Positions 1 through 9,761 are shown, numbered from the stretch's first letter. The stretch: DNA of 64,000 nt from RYN-133 sp963754285 (GCA_963754285.1 CAVWFN010000004.1:62001-126000), one strand, 5' to 3'. Notes: generated by a model from the letters alone, not told the origin. Translations and numbers: made by a program.

Positions 1-1
1 C

Positions 2-544
2 ACCACCAGCGGCGGCGACTCGCGCAACCCCAACAACGTCTGGGTCTCCGGTGGCGCTCTGCACCTGCGAGCCAGCGGCGACCAAGGCAGCGGCGTGTGC
101 CTGTGCCGCGGTTCGGGCACGCCGAAGACGCCGTACGGACGGTGGGACATCTACGCACGCGTCCCCGTCGACGCCCATCACGACTTCGGCATCCTGCTGT
201 GGCCGAACTCGGGTCAGCCCAAGGCCGGCGAAGAGCTCGACATCGCCGAGTTCCCCGGGCCGGACAAGACCGTGCTGCAGAACACCGTGCACGACGGCCC
301 GGGTACGAACAAGCACTCGCACTTCACCAACGGCACGTACAGCGGGTGGCACAAGTACTCGGTGGTGTGGTCGAAGTCGTCGCTGTCGTTCTGGGTCGAT
401 GACAACCTGGTGTGGCAGGCCGATCCGAGCTACTCGACCTACGACGCGATGCACCTCGTCCTGCAGGGTGGGCAGTACAGCCCGTCGACCCCGAACACCG
501 GATCGAGCGTGATGGACGTCAAGTCCATCCGCTACTTCCACTGA
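2..544 (+). CDS. GH16-family secreted glycoside hydrolase, C-terminal part (5' end outside window)
   Basis: This is the last 180 codons of a beta-glucanase-like glycoside hydrolase (family 16, jelly-roll fold), open from base 2 to a TGA at 542-544. The GH16 active-site signature ExDxxE is intact as EELDIAEFPG; in this family the first Glu is the nucleophile and the second the acid/base. Upstream of it lies a VCLCRGSG segment also present in the three minus-strand paralogues at 1166-3542, so all four form one local subfamily. The signal peptide would lie outside the window. The acetyltransferase gene begins 5 bases after the stop, suggesting co-transcription. The polysaccharide substrate cannot be told from the sequence. 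Confidence 0.85.
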   Translation, partial: TTSGGDSRNPNNVWVSGGALHLRASGDQGSGVCLCRGSGTPKTPYGRWDIYARVPVDAHHDFGILLWPNSGQPKAGEELDIAEFPGPDKTVLQNTVHDGPGTNKHSHFTNGTYSGWHKYSVVWSKSSLSFWVDDNLVWQADPSYSTYDAMHLVLQGGQYSPSTPNTGSSVMDVKSIRYFH

Positions 545-549
545 CGATC

Positions 550-1164
550 ATGTTCGGCAACGACCCGGCCCGGGCGTTGAAGCGGGCCTACCTGCGTGCG
601 CGGGGCGCGCGAGTTGCGCGCTCTGCGCACGTCGCCCTGCGCTCGCGTCTGAGTCGGCACACGAGCGTCGGCGAGAACACCTGGATCAACGGGCCGGCGG
701 TGTGCAAGGGCGGCGGCGCGATCTCGATCGGGCCGCACTGCGCGATCGGTGAGGGGCTGCTGGTCAGCACCACCAATCACGAGATGCGCTTCGCGAACAT
801 GATGCTGCGGATGCATTGGGAACACGGCTTCGTCGATCTCGAGGGTTCCGAGGACGTGACCATCGGGCCCGCGTGCTGGATCGGTGATCGCGTGACGGTG
901 CTGGCAGGTGCACACGTCGGCGCCGGCGTCGTGATCGCCGCAGGCGCGGTGGTCACGCGCGGCGACTATCCCGACTACGCCGTCCTCGCCGGCGTTCCCG
1001 CACGCGTCGTGCGCATGCGCGCCGATCGTGACGTCGTGTCGGCGGTCGTCGACTCGCGCTGGTGGGACTGGCCCTACGAGCGGGTCGCCCGTAACCGCGA
1101 GTTCTTCGAAACCGACATCGCGCAGGCGGACGCGCGCGGGGTGCGCGCAGCAATCGTCGACTGA
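550..1164 (+). CDS. CatB-like hexapeptide-repeat O-acetyltransferase
   Basis: This 204-residue protein belongs to the left-handed beta-helix acyltransferases (xenobiotic/CatB-related O-acetyltransferase type), which move acetyl from acetyl-CoA to a hydroxyl. Hexapeptide repeats run from about residue 35 to 155 (for example ISIGPHCAIGEG and VTIGPACWIGDR). The loop STTNHEM carries the likely catalytic His, and the C-terminal RWWDWPYERVARN motif is typical of the CatB-related group. I chose the ATG at 550, just after the GH16 stop, because the longer open frame back to 412 only overlaps the GH16 gene. The neighbourhood suggests a sugar or polysaccharide substrate rather than an antibiotic, but this is inference. 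Confidence 0.85.
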   Translation: MFGNDPARALKRAYLRARGARVARSAHVALRSRLSRHTSVGENTWINGPAVCKGGGAISIGPHCAIGEGLLVSTTNHEMRFANMMLRMHWEHGFVDLEGSEDVTIGPACWIGDRVTVLAGAHVGAGVVIAAGAVVTRGDYPDYAVLAGVPARVVRMRADRDVVSAVVDSRWWDWPYERVARNREFFETDIAQADARGVRAAIVD

Positions 1165-1165
1165 C

Positions 1166-1867
1166 TCAGCGGGTGATCTTCACCCAGTCGACGTCGAGCT
1201 GCGCACGCGTGGCTGACGGCTTGCTCGTGTCGGCGCCGGCCTGAATCGCCATGTGCATCGGCCCGCTCGGAATGGCTGCCGGCGTGGTCACGCGCATGAC
1301 ACTGCGTCCGTCGAGCAGGTAGTTGAGCGACGTGCGCCGCCAGATCACCGAGATGGTGTGCCACCTGGTGAAGTCGCCCTTGGTGAACTTCGTGAACTGC
1401 CGGTTCGCGGACGTGTAGTGCACCGTCGTCTGCAGGATGTTGCGGCGCTTGCCGGGGAACTCGGCCAGGTCGATCTCGCCGGCAGCCGGCCACTGTCCCT
1501 GGGGCCACAGCATGATCGCGAAACCGTGGTCGGCGTTGCGCGACGCGCGTGCCCGCACATCCCAGCGTCCGTACGGCGCGATGGTGTTGCGCGAGCCGCG
1601 ACACAGGCACAGTCCACTGCCCTGCGCGCCGTTCGTCGCCACGTGCAGCGCGCCGTGCGACACGGTGACGAGCGACGGCACTCGAGGCTGCGCGCCCGCG
1701 TTGTCGTAGACAGCCCAGTCGTGGTTGAGCGTCGTTCCGATGAACTGGTAGGTAGCCGTCCACGACGCGCGATGCGATGTCGCGGCCCGAGCCACAATCG
1801 CCGGCGCGCAGCCGAGCAGAACCGTGAGGACGAGTACCGCGAGCAATCGGGGCGAGCGCGAGGTCAC
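1166..1867 (-). CDS. GH16-family secreted glycoside hydrolase
   Basis: This 233-residue protein has an N-terminal signal sequence (hydrophobic stretch LLAVLVLTVLLGC, then an ARA cleavage-like site; the Cys could also be a weak lipobox) followed directly by a GH16 domain. The catalytic signature is GEIDLAEFPG with E131, D133 and E136. The shared CLCRGSRN segment precedes it. The GTG at 1867 overlaps the TGA of the upstream paralogue as GTGA, so the two are translationally coupled; a longer reading from 1885 would overlap more without better signals. It ends one base from the convergent acetyltransferase stop. It probably hydrolyses or transglycosylates a beta-glucan-like or secreted polysaccharide. 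Confidence 0.85.
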   Translation of the reverse strand: MTSRSPRLLAVLVLTVLLGCAPAIVARAATSHRASWTATYQFIGTTLNHDWAVYDNAGAQPRVPSLVTVSHGALHVATNGAQGSGLCLCRGSRNTIAPYGRWDVRARASRNADHGFAIMLWPQGQWPAAGEIDLAEFPGKRRNILQTTVHYTSANRQFTKFTKGDFTRWHTISVIWRRTSLNYLLDGRSVMRVTTPAAIPSGPMHMAIQAGADTSKPSATRAQLDVDWVKITR

Positions 1868-2562
1868 CGATACATCTTCACCCACGCGACGTCGAGGGTC
1901 GCCGACACAGACGAGGAAGTGTTCGAGTCGGCCCCGGCCTGAAGCGCGAGATGCATCGCAGTGGTCGGGATCGCAGCCGGATCAACCACACGGTGTATCG
2001 GCACACCGTCCACCAGGAAGGTGATCGAAGTGCGCCGCCAGATCACCGAATAGGTGTGCCAGGCGGCGAAGTTGCCGTGGGCGAAATCCTGCAGTTGGTG
2101 GTTGTCGGCGCCGTAGTGGACGGTGGTCTGCAGCAGCGAACGGGTGAGCCCCGGGAATTCGGCGATGTCGATCTCGCCGTCCTGCGGCCAGTGATTCGAG
2201 TTGGGCCACAGCAGGATCGCGAACCCGTGGCCGGTGCCGGCACCCGCGCGAGCACGCACGTCCCATCGTCCATAGGGTGCCGTTGGCTTCGCGCCGGGTC
2301 GGCACAGACACAGCCCGCTGCCCTCGTCGGCAGTGGTCGTGACGTGCAGGATGCCGTGCGAGACCGTGACCAGCGACGGCACCCGCGCGTGCGGGTCGGC
2401 ACTCTTGGTCGAGTCGTAGATGGCCCAGTCGCGTTTCAGTGTGGTCACCGAGAACAGATACGTATGAGCGGACGGCCCACCGGTCGACGTCGAACCCGAT
2501 GTGCACGCCGCGAGCAACAGCAGGCAGGCCAGGGCTGCCGATGCGATCCTGCGGCGGTTCAC
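1864..2562 (-). CDS. GH16-family glycoside hydrolase, predicted lipoprotein
   Basis: This 232-residue protein is the second of three tandem minus-strand GH16 paralogues. The N-terminus (basic NRRR, hydrophobic core, then LLLLAAC) is a clear lipobox, so the mature enzyme is predicted to be lipid-anchored on the outer face of the membrane, unlike its siblings. The active-site signature GEIDIAEFPG is intact (E130, E135), and the CLCRPGAK segment is conserved. I chose the GTG at 2562 because it places the signal sequence at the very start; no strong ribosome site is visible upstream. It lies 53 bases after the upstream paralogue and overlaps the downstream one by four bases. Confidence 0.85.
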   Translation of the reverse strand: MNRRRIASAALACLLLLAACTSGSTSTGGPSAHTYLFSVTTLKRDWAIYDSTKSADPHARVPSLVTVSHGILHVTTTADEGSGLCLCRPGAKPTAPYGRWDVRARAGAGTGHGFAILLWPNSNHWPQDGEIDIAEFPGLTRSLLQTTVHYGADNHQLQDFAHGNFAAWHTYSVIWRRTSITFLVDGVPIHRVVDPAAIPTTAMHLALQAGADSNTSSSVSATLDVAWVKMYR

Positions 2563-2615
2563 GGGGCAAACTAACACCGCGAATGTGGCGGGAACGTGTC
2601 GGACTTGCTGCGCCG

Positions 2616-3542
2616 TCAGCGGTAGATCTTGACCCACGCGACGTCGAGGCCGGCCGAGGTGTCCGACGGTGTTTTGACGCCGTTGTCGACCCCGGCCTGG
2701 ATGGCGAGATGCATCGCGCCGGTCGGGATCGCCGCGGGATCGGTCACCGTCATGACCGGCACATCGTCGAGCAAATAGGTGACCGAGGTCGGCGTCCAGA
2801 CCACCGAGTAGGTGTGCCACGCAGTGAAGTCGCCGGACGTGAACGCGGTGTACTGCCGATTCGACGCGCCGTAGTGCACGGTCGTCTGCAGACGGTTACG
2901 CAGGGTGCCGGGGAACTCGGCAATATCGAGCTCACCGCCGACCGGCCAGTTCTCGGCGTTGGGCCACAGCAGGATCGCGAAGCCGTGGTCTGCGTTGCTC
3001 GACGCGCGCGCCCGCACGTCCCACCGCCCGTACGGGACGCTGGGTTTGCCGGTTCCGTGGCACAGGCACAACCCACTGCCCTGCGCGCCGTCGGTCATCA
3101 CGTGCAGCGCGCCACCGGAGACCGTGACCAGTGACGGCACCCGCGCATCGGGCTGGCTCGAGTACGTGGAGTTGTAGACGGCCCAGTCGGTGTCGAGCGA
3201 CGTGCCGTCGAAGGTGTAGGTGTGGATCAGCGACATGGATTCCGACGTCGCGCTGGACGTGGCGCTCGTCGGCGTTGGTGTCGGCGTCGGTGTCGGCGGG
3301 GGTGTCGGGGTCGCCGTTGGTGTCGCAGTCACCGTGGATGTCGGCTTCGGCGACGGCGTCACCGTGGGCGACGGCGTGGGCTTGCGGCCGGGCGAGGTGG
3401 GCAGGCCGATCGACACGGCCGGGCCGAGTGCCCATCGCGGAGCGCGGGGAGCAGCGCCGTCGGCCCGCAGCGTCGTCGTTGCGACGAGCGCAAGCACGCA
3501 CGCGGCAACCGCAGCAGTGCCTGCGGCAGGACCTCGGCTCAC
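2616..3542 (-). CDS. GH16-family secreted glycoside hydrolase with Thr/Pro linker
   Basis: This 308-residue protein is first in the three-gene GH16 operon. It starts at GTG 3542 with a signal sequence (residues 1-30), followed by a Thr/Pro-rich low-complexity linker (about residues 50-98) and a GH16 domain (about 104-308). The catalytic signature GELDIAEFPG has E204, D206 and E209. The linker would hold the catalytic domain away from the cell wall or from a neighbouring domain. The shared CLCHGTGK segment marks it as a paralogue of the other three. No carbohydrate-binding module was recognised. The promoter should lie in 3543-3650, the divergent space shared with the DUF3467 gene. Confidence 0.87.
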   Translation of the reverse strand: MSRGPAAGTAAVAACVLALVATTTLRADGAAPRAPRWALGPAVSIGLPTSPGRKPTPSPTVTPSPKPTSTVTATPTATPTPPPTPTPTPTPTSATSSATSESMSLIHTYTFDGTSLDTDWAVYNSTYSSQPDARVPSLVTVSGGALHVMTDGAQGSGLCLCHGTGKPSVPYGRWDVRARASSNADHGFAILLWPNAENWPVGGELDIAEFPGTLRNRLQTTVHYGASNRQYTAFTSGDFTAWHTYSVVWTPTSVTYLLDDVPVMTVTDPAAIPTGAMHLAIQAGVDNGVKTPSDTSAGLDVAWVKIYR

Positions 3543-3650
3543 GATCTACCTCGCCACCAGAAATAGGCCCCGCCTAACGGAGACTTTACATCATCTTCTC
3601 GACGCTCGACCACCGGGTGCGGCACTTTCGCCGCCGGTACCGTCGTCGAT

Positions 3651-3932
3651 ATGGCCGAGCCCAATGCCCAGATCAACATGAACCTGCCGCCCGAGCAGGA
3701 GGCCGGCACCTACGCGAACTTCGCCGGCGTGTGGCACGGCGCGGACGGCTTCGTGCTCGACTTCGCCGTGGTCACCCATCCGCCGGCACCCGCCGAGGGA
3801 ATGACCGAGATCAACGCCCGCATCGTGAGCCGCGTGCGCATCCCGACGAGCCAGGCCTGGGAGCTCATGCGCGCGCTCAACGAGCAGCTCGGTCAGTGGG
3901 AGACCGAACACGGCAGCGGTAGCGCTAGCTAG
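3651..3932 (+). CDS. DUF3467 family protein
   Basis: This 93-residue cytosolic protein matches the small DUF3467 family by length and pattern: a YANF segment near residue 24, a LDFAVV strand, a proline-rich turn (THPPAPAEGM), then an ARIVSRVRIPTSQAWELM segment and a C-terminal helix ending QWETEHG. Family members are widespread in bacteria and have no established function. It begins with ATG at 3651, divergent from the GH16 operon. A GC-rich hairpin follows the stop at 3959-3981. Nothing in the neighbourhood suggests a role. Confidence 0.75.
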   Translation: MAEPNAQINMNLPPEQEAGTYANFAGVWHGADGFVLDFAVVTHPPAPAEGMTEINARIVSRVRIPTSQAWELMRALNEQLGQWETEHGSGSAS

Positions 3933-3958
3933 AGACGATCTTGTCGCTTACGATCCCT

Positions 3959-3981
3959 GCGCGGCGGATCGACCGCCGCGC
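3959..3981 (+). terminator. GC-rich hairpin between the DUF3467 gene and the repeat-protein gene
   Basis: A perfect 9-bp inverted repeat (gcgcggcgg / ccgccgcgc) encloses a 5-base loop, 26 bases after the DUF3467 stop and directly ahead of the GGGAGGG ribosome site (3983-3989) of the next gene. There is no T-run, so it could be a weak factor-independent terminator or a structure controlling access to the downstream ribosome site. Confidence 0.45.
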
Positions 3982-3996
3982 CGGGAGGGTCCGTCA

Positions 3997-6045
3997 ATGC
4001 GTCGTGTCATGGTGGCCTGCGCCGCCATAGTCCTTGCGCTGCCCAGTCAGCTGGCGAGGGCGTCGTCTACCGCCGAGCCGGTGCACGTTGTCGCCGCGCG
4101 GTCGCAGTCCACACCGACCGGCATGGTCTCCGGACGGGTCACCGACGCCGACGGGCACCCCCTACGCAACGTTGTCGTCAGCTGGCAGCCGCCTCCTGCT
4201 TACCTGTCGTCCGACGTCGGACCGTCCTTCGGGGTCATCTTCGACACGCCGACGGTTCGCACCGACATCCACGGCACGTACACGTTCACCGGCCTCGGCA
4301 CCAACGCGATCATCCCGTGCTTTGACCCGTCGCAGGCGAGCGGCGGCGACAACGACGCGGTCGGATACCTGCGGCGGTGCGCTACCCAATCGGCGGCACC
4401 CGGGCCAGGGAAGACCGCGACCGTGCCGACAGTCGCGTTGGCATCGGCCGTGGGCGCGACTGTGCGCGGCACGGTCACCGATCAGGCCGGACGGGGCGCG
4501 CCCGATGCGGCTATCGAGCTGATCAAGCTCAAGAGCTCGTATCGCGACTATGCCTACGCCGACCGGCAGGGTCGCTTCGCCGCCATGAGTGAACCCGCGG
4601 GTCGATATCGGTTGTGCGGCGACTCGAGTTCATCGCGCAGCGGTCCCGGCCTGTTGCGCACCTGCCGAGCGGTCACATTGGTCGCCGATCACAGCACACA
4701 CGCCGATGTGCGAATGCGTCCCGGCGGCGCGGCCAGCGGCCGGATCACCGGACCGTCCGGACGAGGTGTGCCTCGGCTCGAAGTGAGCCTCGAGCCGGTC
4801 CGGCAGCGCAACAGCGCCGGGAGCGTTGGGAGGACGAACCGCCGGGGTTACTTCACTGCGGGCGGGCTGCCCACCGGCAACTACAAGGTGTGCTGGGATC
4901 CGAATCAGTCGGTGGCGACGGGCGACCCGACGGGTGTGCAGGCGGGCTGCCTCACGCGCACCGTGCATGTCGTCGTAGGTCGCATCCGGCACGGCGTGCA
5001 CGCCAGGCTCGCGCGCGGCGGCGCGGTCGCGGGCCAGGTCAGTGGCATCGGGCATGCACGCGCCTATGTCTTCGCCGAGAGCGAGCGCGACACCACGGGA
5101 CGGAGTGCGATCGTCGGCCGTCACGGTCACTTCCGGGTCACCGATCTCACGCCCGGTGTCACGTACCGCGTATGCGCGGAGGTCCTCGACCTCTACAACT
5201 CCCGACAGGTGTGCCACGCGAAACGGGTGACTGCCACCCGCGGCGGCACGCTGCGCGGCATCGGTCTGCACTTCCCCACCGTCACGCGGCTGCGGGTGAC
5301 CGTTACCGACACAGCTGGACACGAGCTCGGCGGCGTCGAGGTCGCCGCGCTGCAAGCGTGCCGAGACCAGTGGTGCCCGCGGCAGCCGGTCTTCGGATCG
5401 CGTGGTGTCACGGTCAACGGCGTGAACGTGACGAACGCACGCGGCATCGGCACCATCGTGGCGACCCACGGCGGGAAGTTCGCCGTGTGCGCGCTCGGCT
5501 ACTACGCAGCAACGCCGGTCGGCGGTTCGCCGACGGGCTATGCCGACAAGTGCACCGGCTCGACGTTCTCGATCACGGCACAGCGCGACGCCGTCACAGC
5601 AATACATATTGTCCTGCACGCGGGAGCGATCGTGACCGGGCAGGTCGTGAACGCACATGGCGACCCGATCCCGAACGCGCAGGTGCACCTGCCGGGCTCG
5701 CCAGTCGATGATCTGTCCGCGGACACCTGGTCGTACTACTTCGACAGTCCGGGCCTGGACGTCGACAGTCTCACCGACGCGCACGGCCGCTACACGATCC
5801 ACTCGGTGCGTCCGGGCCAGGCGAAACTGTGTGCCCGCGACGCCACGGGATATCAGGACGGCTGCCTGACCAACGACGTGACACTCACCGCGGGATCGGT
5901 GACCACCGCACCGAATCTCCAGCTGGCTTCCGGCTCGCCCGGCAATCACGCGGCAACGCGCTCCACCAGGCCGAACACTCACCGACCCGTAGAGCGGGTC
6001 ACCTTCATCGACGGACAGCTCGTCGTCCGTCTCAACCATTCATAA
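3997..6045 (+). CDS. Secreted protein of tandem carboxypeptidase-regulatory-like (beta-sandwich) repeats
   Basis: This 682-residue protein has a signal peptide (about residues 1-23, ending ARAS) followed by about six beta-sandwich repeats of the carboxypeptidase-regulatory-like type, recognised by recurring GRVTDADGHPL, GRYTIHSV and HGHFRVTDL elements. Nearly every repeat ends with two cysteines 9-20 residues apart, of the form YxVC...C, which could form a disulfide in each module. No catalytic domain or C-terminal membrane anchor is seen; the end is a short basic tail. Such modules serve as extracellular stalks or adhesive/structural units. The ATG at 3997 has a GGGAGGG site 7 bases upstream. 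A frame-broken paralogue follows 16 bases downstream. Confidence 0.8.
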   Translation: MRRVMVACAAIVLALPSQLARASSTAEPVHVVAARSQSTPTGMVSGRVTDADGHPLRNVVVSWQPPPAYLSSDVGPSFGVIFDTPTVRTDIHGTYTFTGLGTNAIIPCFDPSQASGGDNDAVGYLRRCATQSAAPGPGKTATVPTVALASAVGATVRGTVTDQAGRGAPDAAIELIKLKSSYRDYAYADRQGRFAAMSEPAGRYRLCGDSSSSRSGPGLLRTCRAVTLVADHSTHADVRMRPGGAASGRITGPSGRGVPRLEVSLEPVRQRNSAGSVGRTNRRGYFTAGGLPTGNYKVCWDPNQSVATGDPTGVQAGCLTRTVHVVVGRIRHGVHARLARGGAVAGQVSGIGHARAYVFAESERDTTGRSAIVGRHGHFRVTDLTPGVTYRVCAEVLDLYNSRQVCHAKRVTATRGGTLRGIGLHFPTVTRLRVTVTDTAGHELGGVEVAALQACRDQWCPRQPVFGSRGVTVNGVNVTNARGIGTIVATHGGKFAVCALGYYAATPVGGSPTGYADKCTGSTFSITAQRDAVTAIHIVLHAGAIVTGQVVNAHGDPIPNAQVHLPGSPVDDLSADTWSYYFDSPGLDVDSLTDAHGRYTIHSVRPGQAKLCARDATGYQDGCLTNDVTLTAGSVTTAPNLQLASGSPGNHAATRSTRPNTHRPVERVTFIDGQLVVRLNHS

Positions 6046-6061
6046 CCCCCACGGAGTCTCG

Positions 6062-8760
6062 ATGCGTCGCCTTCTCGCCGCTTGCACCGCACTTGTTCTC
6101 GTGCTGCCCACGCAGGCGGCGGCCGCGGCAAGCCCGAAAACACCAGCACCGGTCACCGACCTCGCGCCCTACCAGCTCAGCGGCCCGGTGCACCTGCAGT
6201 GGACCAATCCCAAGGGCATCGACCGCGTGGTCGCCCGGTTCGCTCGCGGCGACAGCGCACCGACGACTCCCGACCAGGGTCACAAGATCGACCTGGCCGC
6301 GGACGGCGCACACAGCCACGCTGCGCGGGCTCAAGCCAGGCACCGAGTACTCGGTAACCGTCTGGACGCGCCGTGCCGGCGTGCTGTCGAGGCCGACGCG
6401 GATCTCGTTCGCCACGAAGCCGACTCACCGCGCGCGCCCGGCGACGGGCACGATCAGCGGACTCGTCACCGACGCTGCTGGGCACCCGTTGCGGTCGGCA
6501 TGGGTCAGCGCCTATGGGGTGTCCTCCGAAGTCGACCGCAACGCGACCACCGGACGTAGCGGCCAATTCGAGTTCCATGTCCCGGCGGGCACGTACACGG
6601 TGGATGTCGAGGGTCTGGTCGCTCCGGCGGCGACACCGACGCCACAGGATATCGTCGGTGGACCGTACGGTCTCGATAGCGGCACACCACGCGCGGTCGC
6701 TTCGCTTCGCCCTTGGCTCCGCCGGAGCGGTGACCGGCACGGTGACTGACGCAGCCGGGCACCCACTGCAAGGAATCGTGGTCACGGCACAAATGCCGCA
6801 GCCCTACCTCGAACCGAGCTTCGGCTTCGGCTCCGCGTTCTTCGGCGGTGGTAGCTCCATCGTCACTGACCGCAACGGGTCATACACGCTGCCGGGCCTC
6901 GACTCGAACGCCGTCGTCCCGTGCTTCGAGGCCGACGGTGGGTATCGCGCCAAGTGCGCTACGCAATCGGTATCCACCGCGGCCGGCCACACGACGACGA
7001 TCCCCGCTGTCTCCCTGGCGAAGGCCCCGAGCGGAACGATCTTCGGCCGGATCACCGCTGCGTCCGGTCGCCCGCTGCGCGGCGACGCCTTCGTCGACCT
7101 GTTCTCGAACGGGACAGGCGACGACATCTTCCTTCCGCTCTCCCGAGCCGGCCGATTCTCGGCATCCGGCCTCGCACCCGGTCCCTGGCAGGTGTGCGCC
7201 TACGCCTCGACGGGCGGGCCACTCGGCACGGTGCCGACGTGCGTGAAGCGAAGGGTCACAGCCGGCCACCGCACCCAGGCGGCGCTCAAGCTCAAGACCG
7301 GTGGCGCACTCAGCGGCCGCGTGACCGGCCCGTCCGGACTAGGTGTGCCGAACGCATACGCGACCGTCGTGTCCGGGCGCGGAAACGAGGGCACGTCGAC
7401 CGATCAGCACGGCTACTTCACGCTGAGCGGGCTCCCGAGCGGTAACTACCGTGTGTGCTTCGCCGGCCACGGCTCGGCTGTGCGCGGCGACGAGACCGGC
7501 GTCGAAGGAGCGTGCCTCAAACGTCGGGTCCGCGCCGACGGCGGACGCGACCGCATCGGTGTCGATCACACGATGCGGGCCGGCGGTGCCGTCACCGGAC
7601 GTGTTACCGACAGCGCCGGACACCCGCTCGGCCAGGTCGACGTAACGCTCGACCCGGTGAGCCACAGCTCGAACGACTTCGGCGTCGGCGACGAGACCAC
7701 AGGCCGCAACGGGCGATACCGCCTCACCGACCTCGCTCCGGGCCGGTACCAGGTGTGCGCCGACCGAGAGGTCGGGGTGTACGCCACCGATGAGTCGCTG
7801 TGCCTTCCGCGCCCGGTCACGATCACCCGCGCGCACACGGTGCGGGCTATCGACCTCCGGTTGGAGAGCCCCGCGCTCATCCACGTCCGGGTGACCGACG
7901 CGGCAGGACATCCGCTCGCCGGCGTTGAGGTCGCCGCCCTGCGTCAGCTGCTCTGACCGGTTCAACTGCCCGCCGCAACCGGTATTCGGATCGCATCGTG
8001 TCGGCGTCGACGCGGTGAACATGACCAACGGGCGGGGACGGGCGACGATCAGCGTGACCCGCTCGACCAAGTACGCCGTCTGTGCGCTCGGCTACTACGC
8101 GGCGAGGGTCAGCGGCACGTCACCGACCGGCTACGCCGACAAGTGCACCGGCTCGACGTATTCGATCGCGACGTCGCCGAGCCGCCCGGGATCGGCGACG
8201 ATCGCGCTCGATGACGGCGCAGCGGTAACCGGACGCGTGATCAACGGTGCCGGCCACGGCATCCGCAACGCCGAGATGCACATCACCGGGTCGGCGGTCG
8301 ACGACATCGCGTCGTCGTCCGTGTTCGTCATAACGACCCGTTCGACGGCCCGGAGCCGTCGCCGTTCCTCGACAACCTGACCAACACCGCCGGCCGGTAC
8401 ACGATCCACTCGATCCGCGCCGGCCAGGCCGAGGACTGCGCGCGCAACGCGAAGGGGTACGAGAACGGCTGCCTGAGCAGCGATCTGACCCTGTCGGGTG
8501 GAGCAACCACCACTGCTCCTGACCTCACGCTCCTGCCGCAGGTCAGCAGCAAGCCGCGGGCAGCGGCGGCAGTCCCGGCCGCGCGTCGCCCCGACTGGTC
8601 TGAGCTGGTGATCGACGGGCGCGTGATCGATCGCCGCCCGACCTCGGCCCGCCCGACCCCGTTCGCCTGGCCCTTTAGCGAGGCGTACGGACCGACGCGC
8701 GGCCACATGCTGACCGCGCAGCTCGCACTGGCCAGGGGTTCATGGATGTTCGGCTCGTAG
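6062..8760 (+). pseudogene. Frame-broken paralogue: FN3 domain plus carboxypeptidase-regulatory-like repeats
   Basis: Read across four frame changes, this region encodes a secreted protein of about 900 residues: signal peptide (MRRLLAACTALVLVLP), one fibronectin type III domain (about residues 25-115), then repeats like those of the preceding gene, including the paired cysteines and a GYENGC module near the end. Frame changes lie near 6311, between 6660 and 6690, near 7945 and near 8328. At 6311 and 7945 the downstream frame is recovered by dropping one base. Protein similarity to the intact paralogue continues through every break, so decay would be very recent, or the breaks are sequencing errors. 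The stop at 8758-8760 may not be native, since the last 35 residues have no counterpart in the paralogue. Confidence 0.7.
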
Positions 8761-8837
8761 TTGTTTCGCGTAGACGCCACGAGCTGGCAAGTGGCCGGGG
8801 AAGTCACCGCGCGGGTCTGATCCGTAGATTCGAGGAC

Positions 8838-9761
8838 GTGACCGACGCGAGCGACACCCGCGCCGGTCTCGGCTACGGACTCGGCGCCTACCTGCTGTGG
8901 GGGCTGTTCCCGCTCTTCTTCCCGCTGCTCGAACCGGCGGGATGGGTCGAGATCCTGGCCGACCGCATCCTCTGGTCGCTCGTGTTCGTCGCGGCGCTGC
9001 TGGCGGTCACCCGCGGCTTCGCCGGCGTGCGGCGGGTGCTGCACAACCGCTACCAGTTCACCCGCCTGGCCGCCGCGGCCTGCCTGATCACCGTCAACTG
9101 GGCCGTCTACATCTGGGGCGTCAACAGCGGCCACGTGGTCGAGTGCAGCCTCGGCTACTTCATCAACCCGCTGTTCACGATCCTGCTCGGCGTGGTGATC
9201 CTGAAGGAGCGGCTGCGTCCCGCGCAGTGGGCCGCCGTCGGCATCGGCACCGCCGCCGTCGTGGTGATCGCCGTCGACTACGGACGCCCGCCCTGGATCG
9301 CACTCACCCTCGCCGCCTCGTTCGGCCTCTACGGCTTCCTGAAGAAGCAGGCCGCGGTCGGCGCCGCCGATTCACTCGTCATCGAGACGAGCGTGCTCGC
9401 GATCCCGTCGGCGATCGCGCTCGCCGTCGTCGCCGGCAACGGCGATCTCGCCTTCGGCCACCACAGCATCGGCAACACGCTGCTGCTCGCCGGCAGCGGC
9501 GTGGTCACCGCCGTCCCGCTGCTCTTCTTCGCATCGGCGACCCGACGCCTGCCGCTGTCGGTGGTCGGGCTGCTGCAGTACCTGACGCCGGTGCTGCAGT
9601 TCCTCGTCGGCGTGGGCATCCGGCACGAGCACGTGCCCTTCGCCGAGTTCATCGGGTTCTGCCTGGTGTGGCTCGCGCTGATCGTGCTGACCGTCGACAG
9701 CCTGCGACATCGCCGCGGCGCGGCGCGCACTGACCGCGCGGTGCAACCAGTCTCTGCCTGA
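8838..9761 (+). CDS. rarD: RarD-type EamA/DMT superfamily permease
   Basis: This 307-residue inner-membrane protein has about ten hydrophobic segments in two EamA halves. Features typical of RarD proteins are the N-terminal GYGLGAYLLWGLFPLFF segment, the NWAVYIWGVN motif near residue 90, LGYFINPL and, in the second half, PLLFFASATRRLPLSVVGLLQYL. The family transports small metabolites; the RarD substrate is not well established. I chose GTG 8838, which follows a GAGGA site and gives the usual length near 300; a longer frame from 8742 adds an unlikely basic extension. A degenerate copy of its 5' part lies at 13241-13470. Confidence 0.88.
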   Translation: MTDASDTRAGLGYGLGAYLLWGLFPLFFPLLEPAGWVEILADRILWSLVFVAALLAVTRGFAGVRRVLHNRYQFTRLAAAACLITVNWAVYIWGVNSGHVVECSLGYFINPLFTILLGVVILKERLRPAQWAAVGIGTAAVVVIAVDYGRPPWIALTLAASFGLYGFLKKQAAVGAADSLVIETSVLAIPSAIALAVVAGNGDLAFGHHSIGNTLLLAGSGVVTAVPLLFFASATRRLPLSVVGLLQYLTPVLQFLVGVGIRHEHVPFAEFIGFCLVWLALIVLTVDSLRHRRGAARTDRAVQPVSA

